NCBI GenBank assembly: GCA_050291725.1
Contig: JBNKKH010000032.1
Span: 270,465 to 334,464 of the forward strand
Direction: 5' to 3'
DNA: 64,000 nt
Origin: JAAGZL01 sp050291725
GTDB lineage: Bacteria > Pseudomonadota > Gammaproteobacteria > Chromatiales > Chromatiaceae
The notes below the pieces were generated by a model. It saw nothing but the letters and a program-made list of their open reading frames with translations, was not told the DNA's origin and searched no databases. The position numbers and the translations under genes are program-made. Position 1 is the first letter of the stretch, and every line of letters starts with the position of its first letter. Shown here one piece after another: positions 25,617 through 35,446 of this stretch.

Positions 25617-27494
25617 TTAAGCGGTTGAAAGAGGAGACTCAGCTCTTTTCTTTAGGCTTTCAATTCTATTCTCAGGAACAAACTCCTCTATTGATTGTAA
25701 TAGTAAATCTTCATTGTAATCACCACATGCGGATTCAACGGCATCCATCAACGCCTCAAGCCTACCCCACTCTACAACTCTATGCTGCGCCAGCAGTATC
25801 TTTTCATACCCTGTTGACTCCAACTGCTCGCTGTCATGAAACAGCTCTTCATACAATTTTTCTCCTGGTCGCAAACCGGTGTAGCTTATCTCAATATCCT
25901 CGCCAGGCTCTTTTCCCGATAGACGAATCATCTGTTCAGCCAGAAAACAAATTTTTACCGGCTCACCCATGTCCAGAACAAATATCTCACCACCTTTCCC
26001 AATCACGGATGCCTGCATAATAAGCTGACTGGCCTCTGGAATAGTCATAAAATAGCGTTCCATATCCTTATGGGTAACGGTAACGGGACCGCCTTCCGCA
26101 ATTTGCCTGCGAAATAGCGGAATAACACTACCAGCAGACCCCAGCACATTCCCAAATCTTACTGTAATGAAGCTTGTTTCAGAACGGGTGTTAAGATTCT
26201 GGCAAAAAATCTCTGCCATCCTCTTACTTGCTCCCATTACGTTTGACGGATTAACCGCCTTATCGGTCGATATAAGTACAAATTCGGCACAACCTGATTT
26301 ATCAGCATTTACAGCAACATTGCGTGTACCTAGTACATTATTATTGAACGCCTCTCGCACCTGATGCTCCAGCATTGGCACATGCTTATAGGCAGCAGCA
26401 TGGAATACAATATCCGGTTTATATTGCTGAAAAACGCGCTTAACTGTCGCATTATCACTTACATCGCCCAGCTGAAAAACAAATGACAAATCTGCAAACT
26501 CATGTTTTAGTTCAATCTCGATGGAATAGAGATTGAACTCAGAGTTCTCCAACAGTATCAATTTTGCCGGACCCAACCGTGCAATCTGTCTACACAATTC
26601 CGAACCGATAGACCCTCCGCCGCCAGTAACCAGTATTGTCTTGCCTTCCAACCCCACATTAATGGCATCCCAATCCAGCGTCACCTGATCACGTCCCAGA
26701 ATATCCTCAATAGATACTTCACGTATTTCGTTAATAGAAACTCGCCCTGAAACCAGCGCTCCTAAGTCAGGCACAGTTCTAAATGGCACGCCACTGTCTT
26801 CGCAATAGCCTACGATACGCTTCATCTGACTGGTTGTTGCTGACGGAACAGCTAATAAAATAAGATCAATCTCAAGATTTTTTGTTATATCTGTGATCTC
26901 ATCGCAGCCGCCTACAACAGGAACTCCATGCACATGGCGGCCGTGCCTTCTTTTCTTATCATCAACAATCGCCACAGGTTGATAATTTCCATCTATCTTA
27001 CGAAGAAGATCACGAACCAGCATCTCCCCAGCCTGCCCAGCACCAACCACCAAAACTCTATTTCCTGCTCCCATAGCAAACTGCCTCTCTGTGGCCAGTC
27101 GATAGATCAACCTCGGACCAGACAGAAAAGCAATAAGCAAAATGGCATAAAGAAATGGAACTGAGCGTGGCACATCACCCAAGCGCACTGTTAAAAACAT
27201 TAGCGCCATCAAAATTGCGCTTCCTACTACCACAGATTTCAAAATTCGCGCAAGATCATCAATAGAGGTAAAGCGCCAGATGCCACGGAAAGCGCCAAAC
27301 AGGTATAGCACTACTCCCTGAACTACTAAGATGATAGGAGCCGTCTGTAGCGCAAACTGAATAAAATGTGCGGGAATCACATCCAGATTAAATCTGAGCC
27401 AATATGATCCAAGCCAAGCAGCTAAGATCATCAACAGATCAAGAATTACTGCTGGAAGTGATCTCACAATTTTATCCCTAAAATATAAACTCAC
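25617..27494 (-). CDS. membrane-bound nucleotide-sugar 4,6-dehydratase (PglF/WbpM/CapD-like)
   Basis: A 625-residue inner-membrane enzyme. Four N-terminal membrane segments (about residues 10-130) precede a small Rossmann domain (LVVGAGQAGEMLVRDLLR) and a C-terminal extended short-chain dehydrogenase domain starting at ILVTGGGGSIGSELCRQI near residue 290. The catalytic region reads STDKAVNPSNVMGASKRMAE, with Met in place of the usual Tyr of the YxxxK motif, as in PglF and WbpM. It would turn UDP-GlcNAc into the 4-keto-6-deoxy sugar. It overlaps the aminotransferase gene by 4 bases, which fits a PglF-PglE pair toward bacillosamine or QuiNAc-type sugars. Confidence 0.93.
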   Translation of the reverse strand: MSLYFRDKIVRSLPAVILDLLMILAAWLGSYWLRFNLDVIPAHFIQFALQTAPIILVVQGVVLYLFGAFRGIWRFTSIDDLARILKSVVVGSAILMALMFLTVRLGDVPRSVPFLYAILLIAFLSGPRLIYRLATERQFAMGAGNRVLVVGAGQAGEMLVRDLLRKIDGNYQPVAIVDDKKRRHGRHVHGVPVVGGCDEITDITKNLEIDLILLAVPSATTSQMKRIVGYCEDSGVPFRTVPDLGALVSGRVSINEIREVSIEDILGRDQVTLDWDAINVGLEGKTILVTGGGGSIGSELCRQIARLGPAKLILLENSEFNLYSIEIELKHEFADLSFVFQLGDVSDNATVKRVFQQYKPDIVFHAAAYKHVPMLEHQVREAFNNNVLGTRNVAVNADKSGCAEFVLISTDKAVNPSNVMGASKRMAEIFCQNLNTRSETSFITVRFGNVLGSAGSVIPLFRRQIAEGGPVTVTHKDMERYFMTIPEASQLIMQASVIGKGGEIFVLDMGEPVKICFLAEQMIRLSGKEPGEDIEISYTGLRPGEKLYEELFHDSEQLESTGYEKILLAQHRVVEWGRLEALMDAVESACGDYNEDLLLQSIEEFVPENRIESLKKRAESPLSTA

Positions 27495-28672
27495 AATTTT
27501 CTTGCCTCATACAACACATTATCTACTACATCAGCAACGCGATGCATATCTGCTTCAGATAGTGTTGGGTGGACAGGAAACATCAAGCTTGTTTCCCCAA
27601 GCTCTTTCGCGACGGGAAGAGGTTCAACCGGGCCTAGGTTAGTTTTCATAAACGCCTTCTCCCTATACACCTCACTGCAACTACCATAAAAACATGGAAC
27701 ACCCTCACTATTTATCGCATGGATTATCTTATCACGACTCCATTCCCTCTTGAGGAGTTCAGGACGAATGAAAGTGTAAAATTTATAGTATGAGTGATAA
27801 CACTCTTGTCCTGGCAAAGGTGTACGCAAAACTTGATGACTGGAAAATCGCTCTGCCAAAACTTTTGCATTCGCACGCCTTCTTTCCACCCAGCTATCCA
27901 GCTTTTTCAATTGTATACGCCCAATCGCTGACTGCATCTCTGTCATGCGCCAGTTCGTCCCAAACGATTCATGGACCCAACGAAAAACCTCCCCACTACT
28001 CTGTTCGCGAGTGTAAATGGCATCATAGCTCTTACCATGATCCTTATAGGCCCAAGCCTTCTCCCACATAGAATCATCATTGGTAAGAAGCATTCCTCCT
28101 TCACCTCCTGTAGACATAATCTTATCCTGACAAAAAGAGAATGCAGCAATATCCCCCATACTACCTACAGGCCTACCTTTGTATCTTGCACCATGAGCTT
28201 GGGCGCAATCCTCAATAACTTTAATGTCATTATTCTTGGCAAGATCTAATATTGGATCCATGTTGCAAGGCCAACCTGCAAGGTGAACCACAATTATGGC
28301 TTTAGTTTTCTCACTTATTCGAGCACAAATGGACTCCGCGTTGACGTTCTGTGAATCCCTATCAACATCTGCGAATACTGGAGTTGCCCCAGAAAGCACA
28401 ATAGCGCTAACGCTAGCAATAAATGTACGCGATGTGACAATCACCTCATCACCAGGACCAATACCTGCTGCATTCAGCGCCAACTCCAGAGCCAGCGTCC
28501 CATTCGCTACCGCCACCGCGTGTTTCACACCAGAGTAGCTTGCAAACTCTTTCTCGAAGAACCGACCCTCTTCACCAGTCCAGTAATTTACTTTTCCGGA
28601 CTCAAGTACACGCTTAGTGAGCTCAATCTCATCTTCCTCATAATATGGCCATGGGGCGAATTCTAATTTCAT
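27491..28672 (-). CDS. DegT/DnrJ/EryC1 aminotransferase (PglE-like)
   Basis: A PLP-dependent sugar aminotransferase of about 393 residues. I start it at ATG 28672 (MKLEFAPWPYYEEDEIE), where the conserved family N-terminus begins; an upstream in-frame ATG at 28777 adds 35 residues unlike the family. PLP contacts are NGTLALELAL, EDCAQAHGA and AFSFCQDKIMSTGGEGG with the Schiff-base Lys. It would add an amino group to a keto sugar nucleotide. It overlaps the PglF-like dehydratase by 4 bases and follows a PglC-like transferase, so UDP-4-amino-4,6-dideoxy-GlcNAc is the likely product; that is inference from context. Confidence 0.9.
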   Translation of the reverse strand: MKLEFAPWPYYEEDEIELTKRVLESGKVNYWTGEEGRFFEKEFASYSGVKHAVAVANGTLALELALNAAGIGPGDEVIVTSRTFIASVSAIVLSGATPVFADVDRDSQNVNAESICARISEKTKAIIVVHLAGWPCNMDPILDLAKNNDIKVIEDCAQAHGARYKGRPVGSMGDIAAFSFCQDKIMSTGGEGGMLLTNDDSMWEKAWAYKDHGKSYDAIYTREQSSGEVFRWVHESFGTNWRMTEMQSAIGRIQLKKLDSWVERRRANAKVLAERFSSHQVLRTPLPGQECYHSYYKFYTFIRPELLKREWSRDKIIHAINSEGVPCFYGSCSEVYREKAFMKTNLGPVEPLPVAKELGETSLMFPVHPTLSEADMHRVADVVDNVLYEARKL

Positions 28673-28796
28673 AATAATCTTATTGAGCCACTTACTCGCT
28701 ACGTTTATTTCTTTAAAATACTTCTTATGATCAAGCTCACTACAGTCATTTTTATAGAGATTAGCATGCGACAACAATCAACAACAAAATGACTTT

Positions 28797-29399
28797 TTAC
28801 TCCTTAGACCGCTGACTTCCAGTAAATTTAGCCGCAGTTACGTAGCCTGACTGTGAAACACCTGAACCTCGAAACACTTTCAGAATAGTCATCAATATTA
28901 TTCTCAGATCTAATGCAAAAGTCCTGTTATCGACATACCAAACATCCAAGTCAAACTTTTCTTCCCAAGTAATAGCGTTACGGCCATTTACCTGAGCCCA
29001 TCCAGTAATTCCAGGCCTAATATCATGACGGCGTGCTTGTTTTTTAGTATAGAGAGGCAAATACTCCACCAGCAGCGGCCTTGGTCCAACCAAGCTCATA
29101 TCTCCCTTTAAAACGTTAAAAAGCTCTGGTAATTCATCAAGACTGGATTTTCTGAGAAACCTACCAAAACTACCCAACCTTTGCTCATCAGGAAGCAGCT
29201 CCCCATCTACACCCACCTTATTGGACATGCTTCGGAATTTATACATTTGAAAAATCCTGCCCTGATACCCGGGACGCTCTTGACGAAATATAACCGGTCT
29301 ACCAAGTAAGACCATCACCAGGAATGCCACTATCAACATGACAGGAGCCAATAAAGCCAACCCAAAGAATGAGCCTACCAGATCAAACAGACGCTTCAT
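28797..29399 (-). CDS. monotopic phosphoglycosyl transferase (PglC-like)
   Basis: A 200-residue initiating sugar transferase that moves a sugar phosphate from a UDP-sugar to undecaprenyl phosphate. It has one N-terminal re-entrant hydrophobic segment (LVGSFFGLALLAPVMLIVAF), then the family core: FRQERPGYQGRIFQMYKFRS, SSLDELPELFNVLKGDMS (catalytic Asp-Glu pair), LVGPRPLL and RPGITGWAQVNGRN. The small size (no WcaJ-type extra membrane segments) and the neighbouring dehydratase and aminotransferase point to a PglC-type enzyme that loads a bacillosamine-like sugar. It overlaps the upstream glycosyltransferase by 4 bases. Confidence 0.93.
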   Translation of the reverse strand: MKRLFDLVGSFFGLALLAPVMLIVAFLVMVLLGRPVIFRQERPGYQGRIFQMYKFRSMSNKVGVDGELLPDEQRLGSFGRFLRKSSLDELPELFNVLKGDMSLVGPRPLLVEYLPLYTKKQARRHDIRPGITGWAQVNGRNAITWEEKFDLDVWYVDNRTFALDLRIILMTILKVFRGSGVSQSGYVTAAKFTGSQRSKE

Positions 29400-30637
29400 T
29401 TAATTGCTTTATCCGAATTTGATACAACACTATTCAACCTACCTGCAAGTTGCCTAGCAAGATTCATATAGTGGTGATTATCGAGAGCATACTGCCAAGC
29501 ATTTTTACCCATTGCCTCACTTTCTTCCCTGGGTTTATTTGCTAGGGTTAAGATAGCTTCAGCAAGCTCATCTGGCGATTCTGGATTCACTACAACCCCG
29601 CCATTTGCCATAGCCACAGGATTGTCTGGTACATCAGCGGCCATCACAATCGGTCTTCCAGCAGACATATAGTCAAAGATCTTATTCATGCTAATACCAA
29701 AGCGGTAAAGATTGGGCAAATCCCTGAGAGTGATAACAAAAGCATCAGCTTCAGCCAACAGATCAGCAACTTGGTTTTTTGGCACTGGCATCTCAAATGA
29801 GAGTGACTTCAACCCTAGTTCATGCGCACGTCTCTCTAGCGCATCCTTCTCAGGTCCGGCACCTACCAAACGGCATTTAAACTGCTTATTTACATTCCAT
29901 CTTTTTTCAACCTGGCATAAAGAATCTATAAGTGTTTGAAGCGCATTTGCCTCCCCCATAGCCCCGCAATACATTAAGACAAACTGATCTCTTTCAGGTG
30001 GCAAAACCGGTGCTTTCTCATCAACATAAGCGCCATTTTGCAGCACCATTACTTTTTCCCTGTCAACACCTAATGCCTGGTAATACTCTGCTGCTCGAGG
30101 CAACAAAACTATAATCATGGCAGCCTTAGTGGATAATCTACGCTCCAATCTATATAGCAACCTAGTCATGAGGCTATTAGGAGACAATCGCTCCATATCG
30201 ACAAGTGTTGCTGGCCACAGGTCCCGCACTTCAAAAACAAAAGGAACCCTGTAGCGTTTTGCAAGTACTGACCCCGCCCACGCTGCGAGTGGGTGTACGG
30301 ATGAACCTATAATAACATCAGGCCGGGCTAGCCCCCGCAACATCCCTGGAATCAACGTCATTATGGTATAAACCAGCATGTTAATGATTCGGCTAATACC
30401 ATTACCCTTGTATGCCGGTGTACGTATGAGCAACCATGGCACACCGGATACATCGCGCAATCTACGTAAAGACAAGCCTCTCAGATGCTGCCTACCAGTT
30501 GCATGCGCTACGCTAGCCGCAATTACAGTTGCAGACCAGTCTTCAGCGGCGAGACTCTCTGCAAGACTGAAATGACGAACACCTCCTACACCGCCAGGCG
30601 CCTGAGCATAATGGTTTAGTATCCAGACATTTTTCAT
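29396..30637 (-). CDS. glycosyltransferase family 4 (WbuB-like)
   Basis: A 413-residue GT-B fold glycosyltransferase. The N-terminal VWILNHYAQAPGGVGGVRHF and the middle PFVFEVRDLWPATLVDM match the WbuB-type group that transfers a second aminosugar in O-antigen synthesis. The nucleotide-sugar site is seen in MYCGAMGEANALQTLIDS, with the later NKIFDYMSAGRPIVMAADV in place of the EX7E motif. It has an internal hydrophobic stretch (ISRIINMLVYTIMTLIPGML) that may touch the membrane. It overlaps the PglC-like gene, so it likely adds the second sugar of the repeat. Confidence 0.9.
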   Translation of the reverse strand: MKNVWILNHYAQAPGGVGGVRHFSLAESLAAEDWSATVIAASVAHATGRQHLRGLSLRRLRDVSGVPWLLIRTPAYKGNGISRIINMLVYTIMTLIPGMLRGLARPDVIIGSSVHPLAAWAGSVLAKRYRVPFVFEVRDLWPATLVDMERLSPNSLMTRLLYRLERRLSTKAAMIIVLLPRAAEYYQALGVDREKVMVLQNGAYVDEKAPVLPPERDQFVLMYCGAMGEANALQTLIDSLCQVEKRWNVNKQFKCRLVGAGPEKDALERRAHELGLKSLSFEMPVPKNQVADLLAEADAFVITLRDLPNLYRFGISMNKIFDYMSAGRPIVMAADVPDNPVAMANGGVVVNPESPDELAEAILTLANKPREESEAMGKNAWQYALDNHHYMNLARQLAGRLNSVVSNSDKAIK

Positions 30638-30777
30638 GATTAAGGTGCTGCCACAATAACAGTTAACTAACTGTCAACATGGGTACAATCCTGTGCCAAA
30701 TAAAAAATATACCAACTTTTCTAAAGATGTAAGTATCCCATTTGGGCTTATATAGTTATGAAAGAAATTATTAGGAA

Positions 30778-32595
30778 TCAATAAGTGTAGAGTTTTGGAA
30801 TTGAATTAACCACCTTGATCACGTCCTTAAAATCAAGCCCTATCGCGTCAAGATACCATTTTATATTTGGATATCTTGGCCTATTTTCATCTTTAACCAT
30901 TTCAAGCGCTTCTTCCCTAGTTAGATCACCTTCACGAATTTGATTACTGCGAAATGTATCGTGCTCAGTAAAACCAGCGACAGTATAGTAAACATAGTTA
31001 TAGAACGCAGCTGTGCCATCTCCGATTCTCCATGTTGTATTAGTATCCGGAGCTTTTTCCCAATCATACAGATCTAGAGTTTCATCGATTATTTTTTCAT
31101 CCCATCTCCAATAGTCGAAAACGTGATAATAATCTGTCTTTTCAGTAAAGCTTCTATAGTACTCCCCAGACAAAGTATCCCACAGCGAACTATTAAAATA
31201 ACCGGGGCTCTGCGCCATAGCTCGCAAGCGCAATCCTTGGTAACGTAACTGCTTCATAATACCGTGAGCGTAAACACGTTCCTCAGCAAAATCCGGCGGC
31301 ACCCCAAGAAATCCAGACTTAAAATGCGTCACCTCTAATGGGTTTATACCCCATAAATTCAACGATATGCCTGTCTGTTCTTTTATGGTTTCAACATGTC
31401 GGAAAAAATGTTTATCTCCAGCAGTCAGAATGCTAATCATGCCTAAATGAGGCGACTTCAACCATGCCTTTAGGTTCATGGCAATATTATTACGCTTTTT
31501 CGTAATATCATCGGCAACGATAATATTTTCAACGCCGAGTTTGGCGCACATACGACTTATGTTTCTACGTCCAAGATCGGTTACCATACCCCAGTCATAG
31601 GTGTATGTTACTGGCTGCATCTTTAGCTCATTAACAACGAGATGCAATCCATAGCAACTATCCCGCCCTCCAGAAAATGGGATAATACAGTCATTCTCAT
31701 TGTTACGCCTATACTGTTCTACAAGCTCAAAAATCTCTTCTGTGGGCTTTGGTTTATTTCTGGGTTTATAGTTATGACAATAGTTGCAAACCCCTTCGTT
31801 ATCGAACCTGATATAGGGCATTGTTTCCGGCAGCAAGCATTTAGTACACCGGCGCAACTCGTGTTCATGATACTCTAATAACGTTTCTTCATCGCTGTAA
31901 AGTGATAAGCCAGGTATAAGGTCAATAGTGCGATGCTGCTTATCTGAAATTTGCAGCGGCTTTTCTGAAGAAGGGATATCTACAATGACCGCATCAGTAA
32001 CTTGCACAACCTCCCGACATCCAATTTCGGTCAACGGATAACGCTCTGATGCAAATAAAATATCGTTATCTTTGTTGCCCAGGTACAAACTGCCATTATT
32101 TGAAAATAGACATAGCTTACCAAGCCTTGGAATAATTAATGCGCAGGCAACTACTCCATCACATAAGCGTATAATCTCTTCTGGCAATTCATCAAGAGAA
32201 CCACCATTATCCAGAAAATTAGATGCTATTGCCGCAATTACTTCTGTATCAATTGTGAGAGTTCTATCCTTTCCGATTTCCGACCAAATCTCTTCATGAT
32301 TAACTATGATTCCATTGTGGAGCACACAAATATCATCTCGAATTACAGGCTGATTATCAGATAACCCATTTGTAACAAGTCTGCTGTGACCCATTACAAC
32401 ACTACTCTCAACCAGCTTGACGTCTTTTAACAAGCTTGTGATTTTGTAGTCTGCACGATAAGCCCTGTAAACGCCGCTGTCATAAATAAGCAACCCACTG
32501 GAATCTCTGCCGCGCTGTTCCGCATGCGATGCCAGTTTGTTTACATAGAACTTATCAACCGAGCGTTTAGAGATAACTCCAAAAATACCACACAT
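30778..32595 (-). CDS. class II glutamine amidotransferase fused to WbpG-like N-acetyl sugar amidotransferase
   Basis: A 605-residue two-domain enzyme. Residues 1 to about 215 form a class II (Ntn) glutaminase like that of GlmS: catalytic Cys2 in MCGIFGVI, then EQRGRDSSG, GHSRLVTNG and LHNGIIVNHEE. Residues from about 249 carry a zinc-like CTKC...CNYC pair (250/253 and 270/273) and a PP-loop ATP pyrophosphatase motif PFSGGRDSCYG (about 306-316), the layout of WbpG/PseA-type sugar amidotransferases. Such enzymes turn an N-acetyl into an acetamidino group with ammonia from a separate HisH-like glutaminase; here the glutaminase is built in. With wbpB/D/E in the cluster, the substrate may be a 2,3-diacetamido uronic acid. 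The substrate is inferred. Confidence 0.85.
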   Translation of the reverse strand: MCGIFGVISKRSVDKFYVNKLASHAEQRGRDSSGLLIYDSGVYRAYRADYKITSLLKDVKLVESSVVMGHSRLVTNGLSDNQPVIRDDICVLHNGIIVNHEEIWSEIGKDRTLTIDTEVIAAIASNFLDNGGSLDELPEEIIRLCDGVVACALIIPRLGKLCLFSNNGSLYLGNKDNDILFASERYPLTEIGCREVVQVTDAVIVDIPSSEKPLQISDKQHRTIDLIPGLSLYSDEETLLEYHEHELRRCTKCLLPETMPYIRFDNEGVCNYCHNYKPRNKPKPTEEIFELVEQYRRNNENDCIIPFSGGRDSCYGLHLVVNELKMQPVTYTYDWGMVTDLGRRNISRMCAKLGVENIIVADDITKKRNNIAMNLKAWLKSPHLGMISILTAGDKHFFRHVETIKEQTGISLNLWGINPLEVTHFKSGFLGVPPDFAEERVYAHGIMKQLRYQGLRLRAMAQSPGYFNSSLWDTLSGEYYRSFTEKTDYYHVFDYWRWDEKIIDETLDLYDWEKAPDTNTTWRIGDGTAAFYNYVYYTVAGFTEHDTFRSNQIREGDLTREEALEMVKDENRPRYPNIKWYLDAIGLDFKDVIKVVNSIPKLYTY

Positions 32596-32857
32596 ATTTA
32601 TATATCTTCACTAATTGTGTACATAAGTACGGCTTTTAAAGAAAATTTAATTTTACTAGCTATAAGCAACTCAAACATTGAAGCATTTGATGTCCCGCAA
32701 CGAAAACAACAAGGCCTGTAGCAATCCATTGAGCCCAGACGACTAAAAAACCATGATCGCTTCGTGATTTATTCGGAATACCAACACACAATATTCTGTA
32801 ATCACAGATAAATGTTAAACAGTATTATTGAACAAGAACGACACAGGATTAGCATCA

Positions 32858-34015
32858 TTATCTTTTGAGAATACCGGCATACAAATGTAGCAACCGCTCA
32901 GCTTGAGCCTGCCAGCTTAATTCTGTCAAATCAGCCATCTCTTTTGTAGAGATGCCTTCAGCTTCAATTTCCCGAACAACATTTTCTATAGATTGAACAT
33001 CATTATCACAGCAATAACCCAACTGATATTTTTGAATGGTTGATTCAATATCTGGAAATCTGGAGCCAAGGACAAAAATACCAGCAAACCCATATTCAAA
33101 TAGCTTGTTCGGCAAGCAATAGTAATCACTCAATGATACGTTTTCAATCAAACACAAACCGATATCTGCATTTCGAACCAGGGAAACCACATTTTCGTGC
33201 GGAACAGGCTCATGTAGATGAATATTTGTATAATTCGAAGAGATTTCACCAATCTCTTCAGTCATATCACCATACCCCACGAATATAACATGTGATTTTA
33301 AATCACTTTTTTTAAAGACGGAAACTATATCTTCTATGCCTCTACCTTGAACCAACAACCCAAGATAAATGTAGATCAGCCTATCTGATGGAATATCGTA
33401 TCTATCGTTGAAATAACCCTTGCTATACATTGCAACATTACAATCATCTTCTACGCTATCCGTCTGAATCACGGGAGAATTAAGGATTAGTGAACTAGGT
33501 TTCTCTCCAAGATTTTCATTATACCAATCAATTATTGAAGGGCTAACAGTTATAAAATGGTCAACATAGCGCCAACATATCTTTTCCAGGAAAAGGGTAG
33601 ACTTGGACAGAATTGGAGTTTGGGCATTCTTGTTGGATTCAAGCTCATGAGCATCGTAGACCAGTTTTCCTCCAGTAAGGAGTTTAATCAAAACACCAGC
33701 AGCAAGTACCAAAGAATCATGACAATGCACTACCTTTGGGCTTATCCTTATCCCTTTGTAAACTGATCGCAGTGTGAGCTCGGTCATTATCAATGCATAT
33801 CTTAATGGCCTGGGAAGCCAACCAAGATGCCCTGTCCACAGATCGAAAGCAATCATATCAAACAACTGATCTTGTTTACTTGCGGCTGCTCCTTCGTCCA
33901 TTGAAACACCAGCACCATATACCTTATAGGAATCAACGCCAGACAGCGCAGTTAACTCTTTCAGAATTCTATTATCTGACCGAATATCGGTGTGGGTTAT
34001 ATGAAATATTTTCAT
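32858..34015 (-). CDS. glycosyltransferase family 4
   Basis: A 385-residue GT-B glycosyltransferase predicted to add one sugar of the O-unit. The N-terminal KIFHITHTDIRSDNRILKEL and VVHCHDSLVLAAGVLIK are the acceptor-side motifs; the donor side shows IYIYLGLLVQGRGIEDIVSV and the phosphate-contact stretch CLPNKLFEYGFAGIFVLGSR. Donor and linkage cannot be told. It is 87 bases downstream of the polymerase/ligase gene on the same strand and is followed by a 262-base AT-rich spacer without recognisable content. Confidence 0.88.
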   Translation of the reverse strand: MKIFHITHTDIRSDNRILKELTALSGVDSYKVYGAGVSMDEGAAASKQDQLFDMIAFDLWTGHLGWLPRPLRYALIMTELTLRSVYKGIRISPKVVHCHDSLVLAAGVLIKLLTGGKLVYDAHELESNKNAQTPILSKSTLFLEKICWRYVDHFITVSPSIIDWYNENLGEKPSSLILNSPVIQTDSVEDDCNVAMYSKGYFNDRYDIPSDRLIYIYLGLLVQGRGIEDIVSVFKKSDLKSHVIFVGYGDMTEEIGEISSNYTNIHLHEPVPHENVVSLVRNADIGLCLIENVSLSDYYCLPNKLFEYGFAGIFVLGSRFPDIESTIQKYQLGYCCDNDVQSIENVVREIEAEGISTKEMADLTELSWQAQAERLLHLYAGILKR

Positions 34016-34102
34016 AATATCAAGATGATAAACATAACTAACCAGTCAAATCCCTTTATGGGAACTATAATTTTCCTGCCACACCATAAAGTTAAACTGC
34101 TT

Positions 34103-35446
34103 TCATTGGATGGAAGGTTTATTTTTTCTCTCTGCCTCCACAGCCATTTTCGCAATTATTAACGAAACAAGTAAAACAGGCATAGAAAACATGGTATCTC
34201 CAGAAATCGCAGTATACAGGACCACGGATACCAGAGTCAGGGCTATTTCCAGGTTGGCAGATAGTGATTTAACCAATTTAAATAGCAAATATAATATATA
34301 TATATATAAAATTATTACCGAGAGAAAGCCCGCAATTCCTCCATAATGAATTGCTGAAAGGGCCATGCTATGCGGATAGTCATCATGCAGACAGCTGACA
34401 AATTTACACCCATATTCTTCTCGATAATGAAAATCATTGATATGCCAAATATTAGATTTAGAAATCAGCTCACATGCATATTGCCATCTCTCCAATCGTG
34501 GGCTCGCACCGTGGTCATCTGTGGCAAAAGTCGCAACCCGAACGGACAGACCTCTATCATAGAGGCCTCCTGAAACATCAAGAACAATAACCATGATCAC
34601 TAGGGCTGCAACTACTCCTGCAATAATAGCTAACGGCCGTACTGCGCCCTCCATACTACGACTACTATACAATCGAAAACCTGCCGCCAATGGAAGAAGA
34701 AGTGGGGCAAGAATAATAAATCGTCTCGACCATGAATATATCCCAGCAACAATCACTACTGTACAACAAAACGCCAATAAAAATGCGTATTTTGACGATT
34801 TTGTTTCAGTGCAATATCTAATTAAAAATAGCGCTCCCAACAAAAGCGTGAGGCTAAAAAAATTGTAGTCGTTCAGCAAAGATGTTCCACTAGGATAACG
34901 CTCAGGGCTAACTTTAGAAACAAAATCTAGTACTACTCCATTTCTAAAAACAAGGAACTTGTACAACCCAGCAAAAGCGGCCACTACGGCGCCGACAGAA
35001 ACGGAAGCACTGAAAAACTTGCTAATTGGCACATATGCTCTTTGACTATCAAAAAACACGGTAAGCAAAATTATTAATATCAGGTAAAAACAACCATAAA
35101 AAAACGCAATCCATATGCTACTGAATAATGAAACATTACTATTAACTGCCGCTATGAAATAAACTCCCAAGGGAAATACAAGAACCAGTGTAAATAGACC
35201 TGGCCGCAGCACTCTCAAATAATCATCCACGCTTGAAAATAAAAGCAGGTATAGCGCAATAGGAACAAGCGTAAAAACTAATATTGGAATATTGATTGGT
35301 ATAGCCTGCTCAATAAATGGAACGGCAAGCCCTAAACCAATAAGACCAAACAGAATAATCTCCACCTGGTTACCATATTTTCCAAATAGTCTGGAATCGA
35401 GGAATTGGTCTCTTGAATTTAAAATGCTTGAAATCAAGCCACTCAT
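34103..35446 (-). CDS. O-antigen polymerase/ligase family membrane protein
   Basis: A 447-residue polytopic inner-membrane protein with about eleven hydrophobic segments. It has the Wzy_C/O-antigen-ligase pattern: a long periplasmic loop (from about residue 285) with SPRLERWQYACELISKS, and YPHSMALSAIHYGGIAG, where the conserved His lies before a return to the membrane. It could be Wzy (polymerising O-units) or a WaaL-like ligase; these are hard to tell apart without structure. It overlaps the flippase gene by 4 bases, which favours Wzy. Confidence 0.85.
   Translation of the reverse strand: MSGLISSILNSRDQFLDSRLFGKYGNQVEIILFGLIGLGLAVPFIEQAIPINIPILVFTLVPIALYLLLFSSVDDYLRVLRPGLFTLVLVFPLGVYFIAAVNSNVSLFSSIWIAFFYGCFYLILIILLTVFFDSQRAYVPISKFFSASVSVGAVVAAFAGLYKFLVFRNGVVLDFVSKVSPERYPSGTSLLNDYNFFSLTLLLGALFLIRYCTETKSSKYAFLLAFCCTVVIVAGIYSWSRRFIILAPLLLPLAAGFRLYSSRSMEGAVRPLAIIAGVVAALVIMVIVLDVSGGLYDRGLSVRVATFATDDHGASPRLERWQYACELISKSNIWHINDFHYREEYGCKFVSCLHDDYPHSMALSAIHYGGIAGFLSVIILYIYILYLLFKLVKSLSANLEIALTLVSVVLYTAISGDTMFSMPVLLVSLIIAKMAVEAERKNKPSIQ

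Noticed and set aside
28506..28514. Second ops-like sequence GGCGGTAGC (minus strand) in the PglE-like gene
   Set aside because: It lies inside coding sequence (codons for Ala-Val-Ala) and is followed by GAATG, so the conserved GTG after GGCGGTAGC is missing; probably chance.
32596..32857. Possible small gene or degraded element in the 262-bp spacer
   Set aside because: No frame with a start and ribosome site, no inverted repeats and no likeness to the IS4 element; treated as plain spacer.
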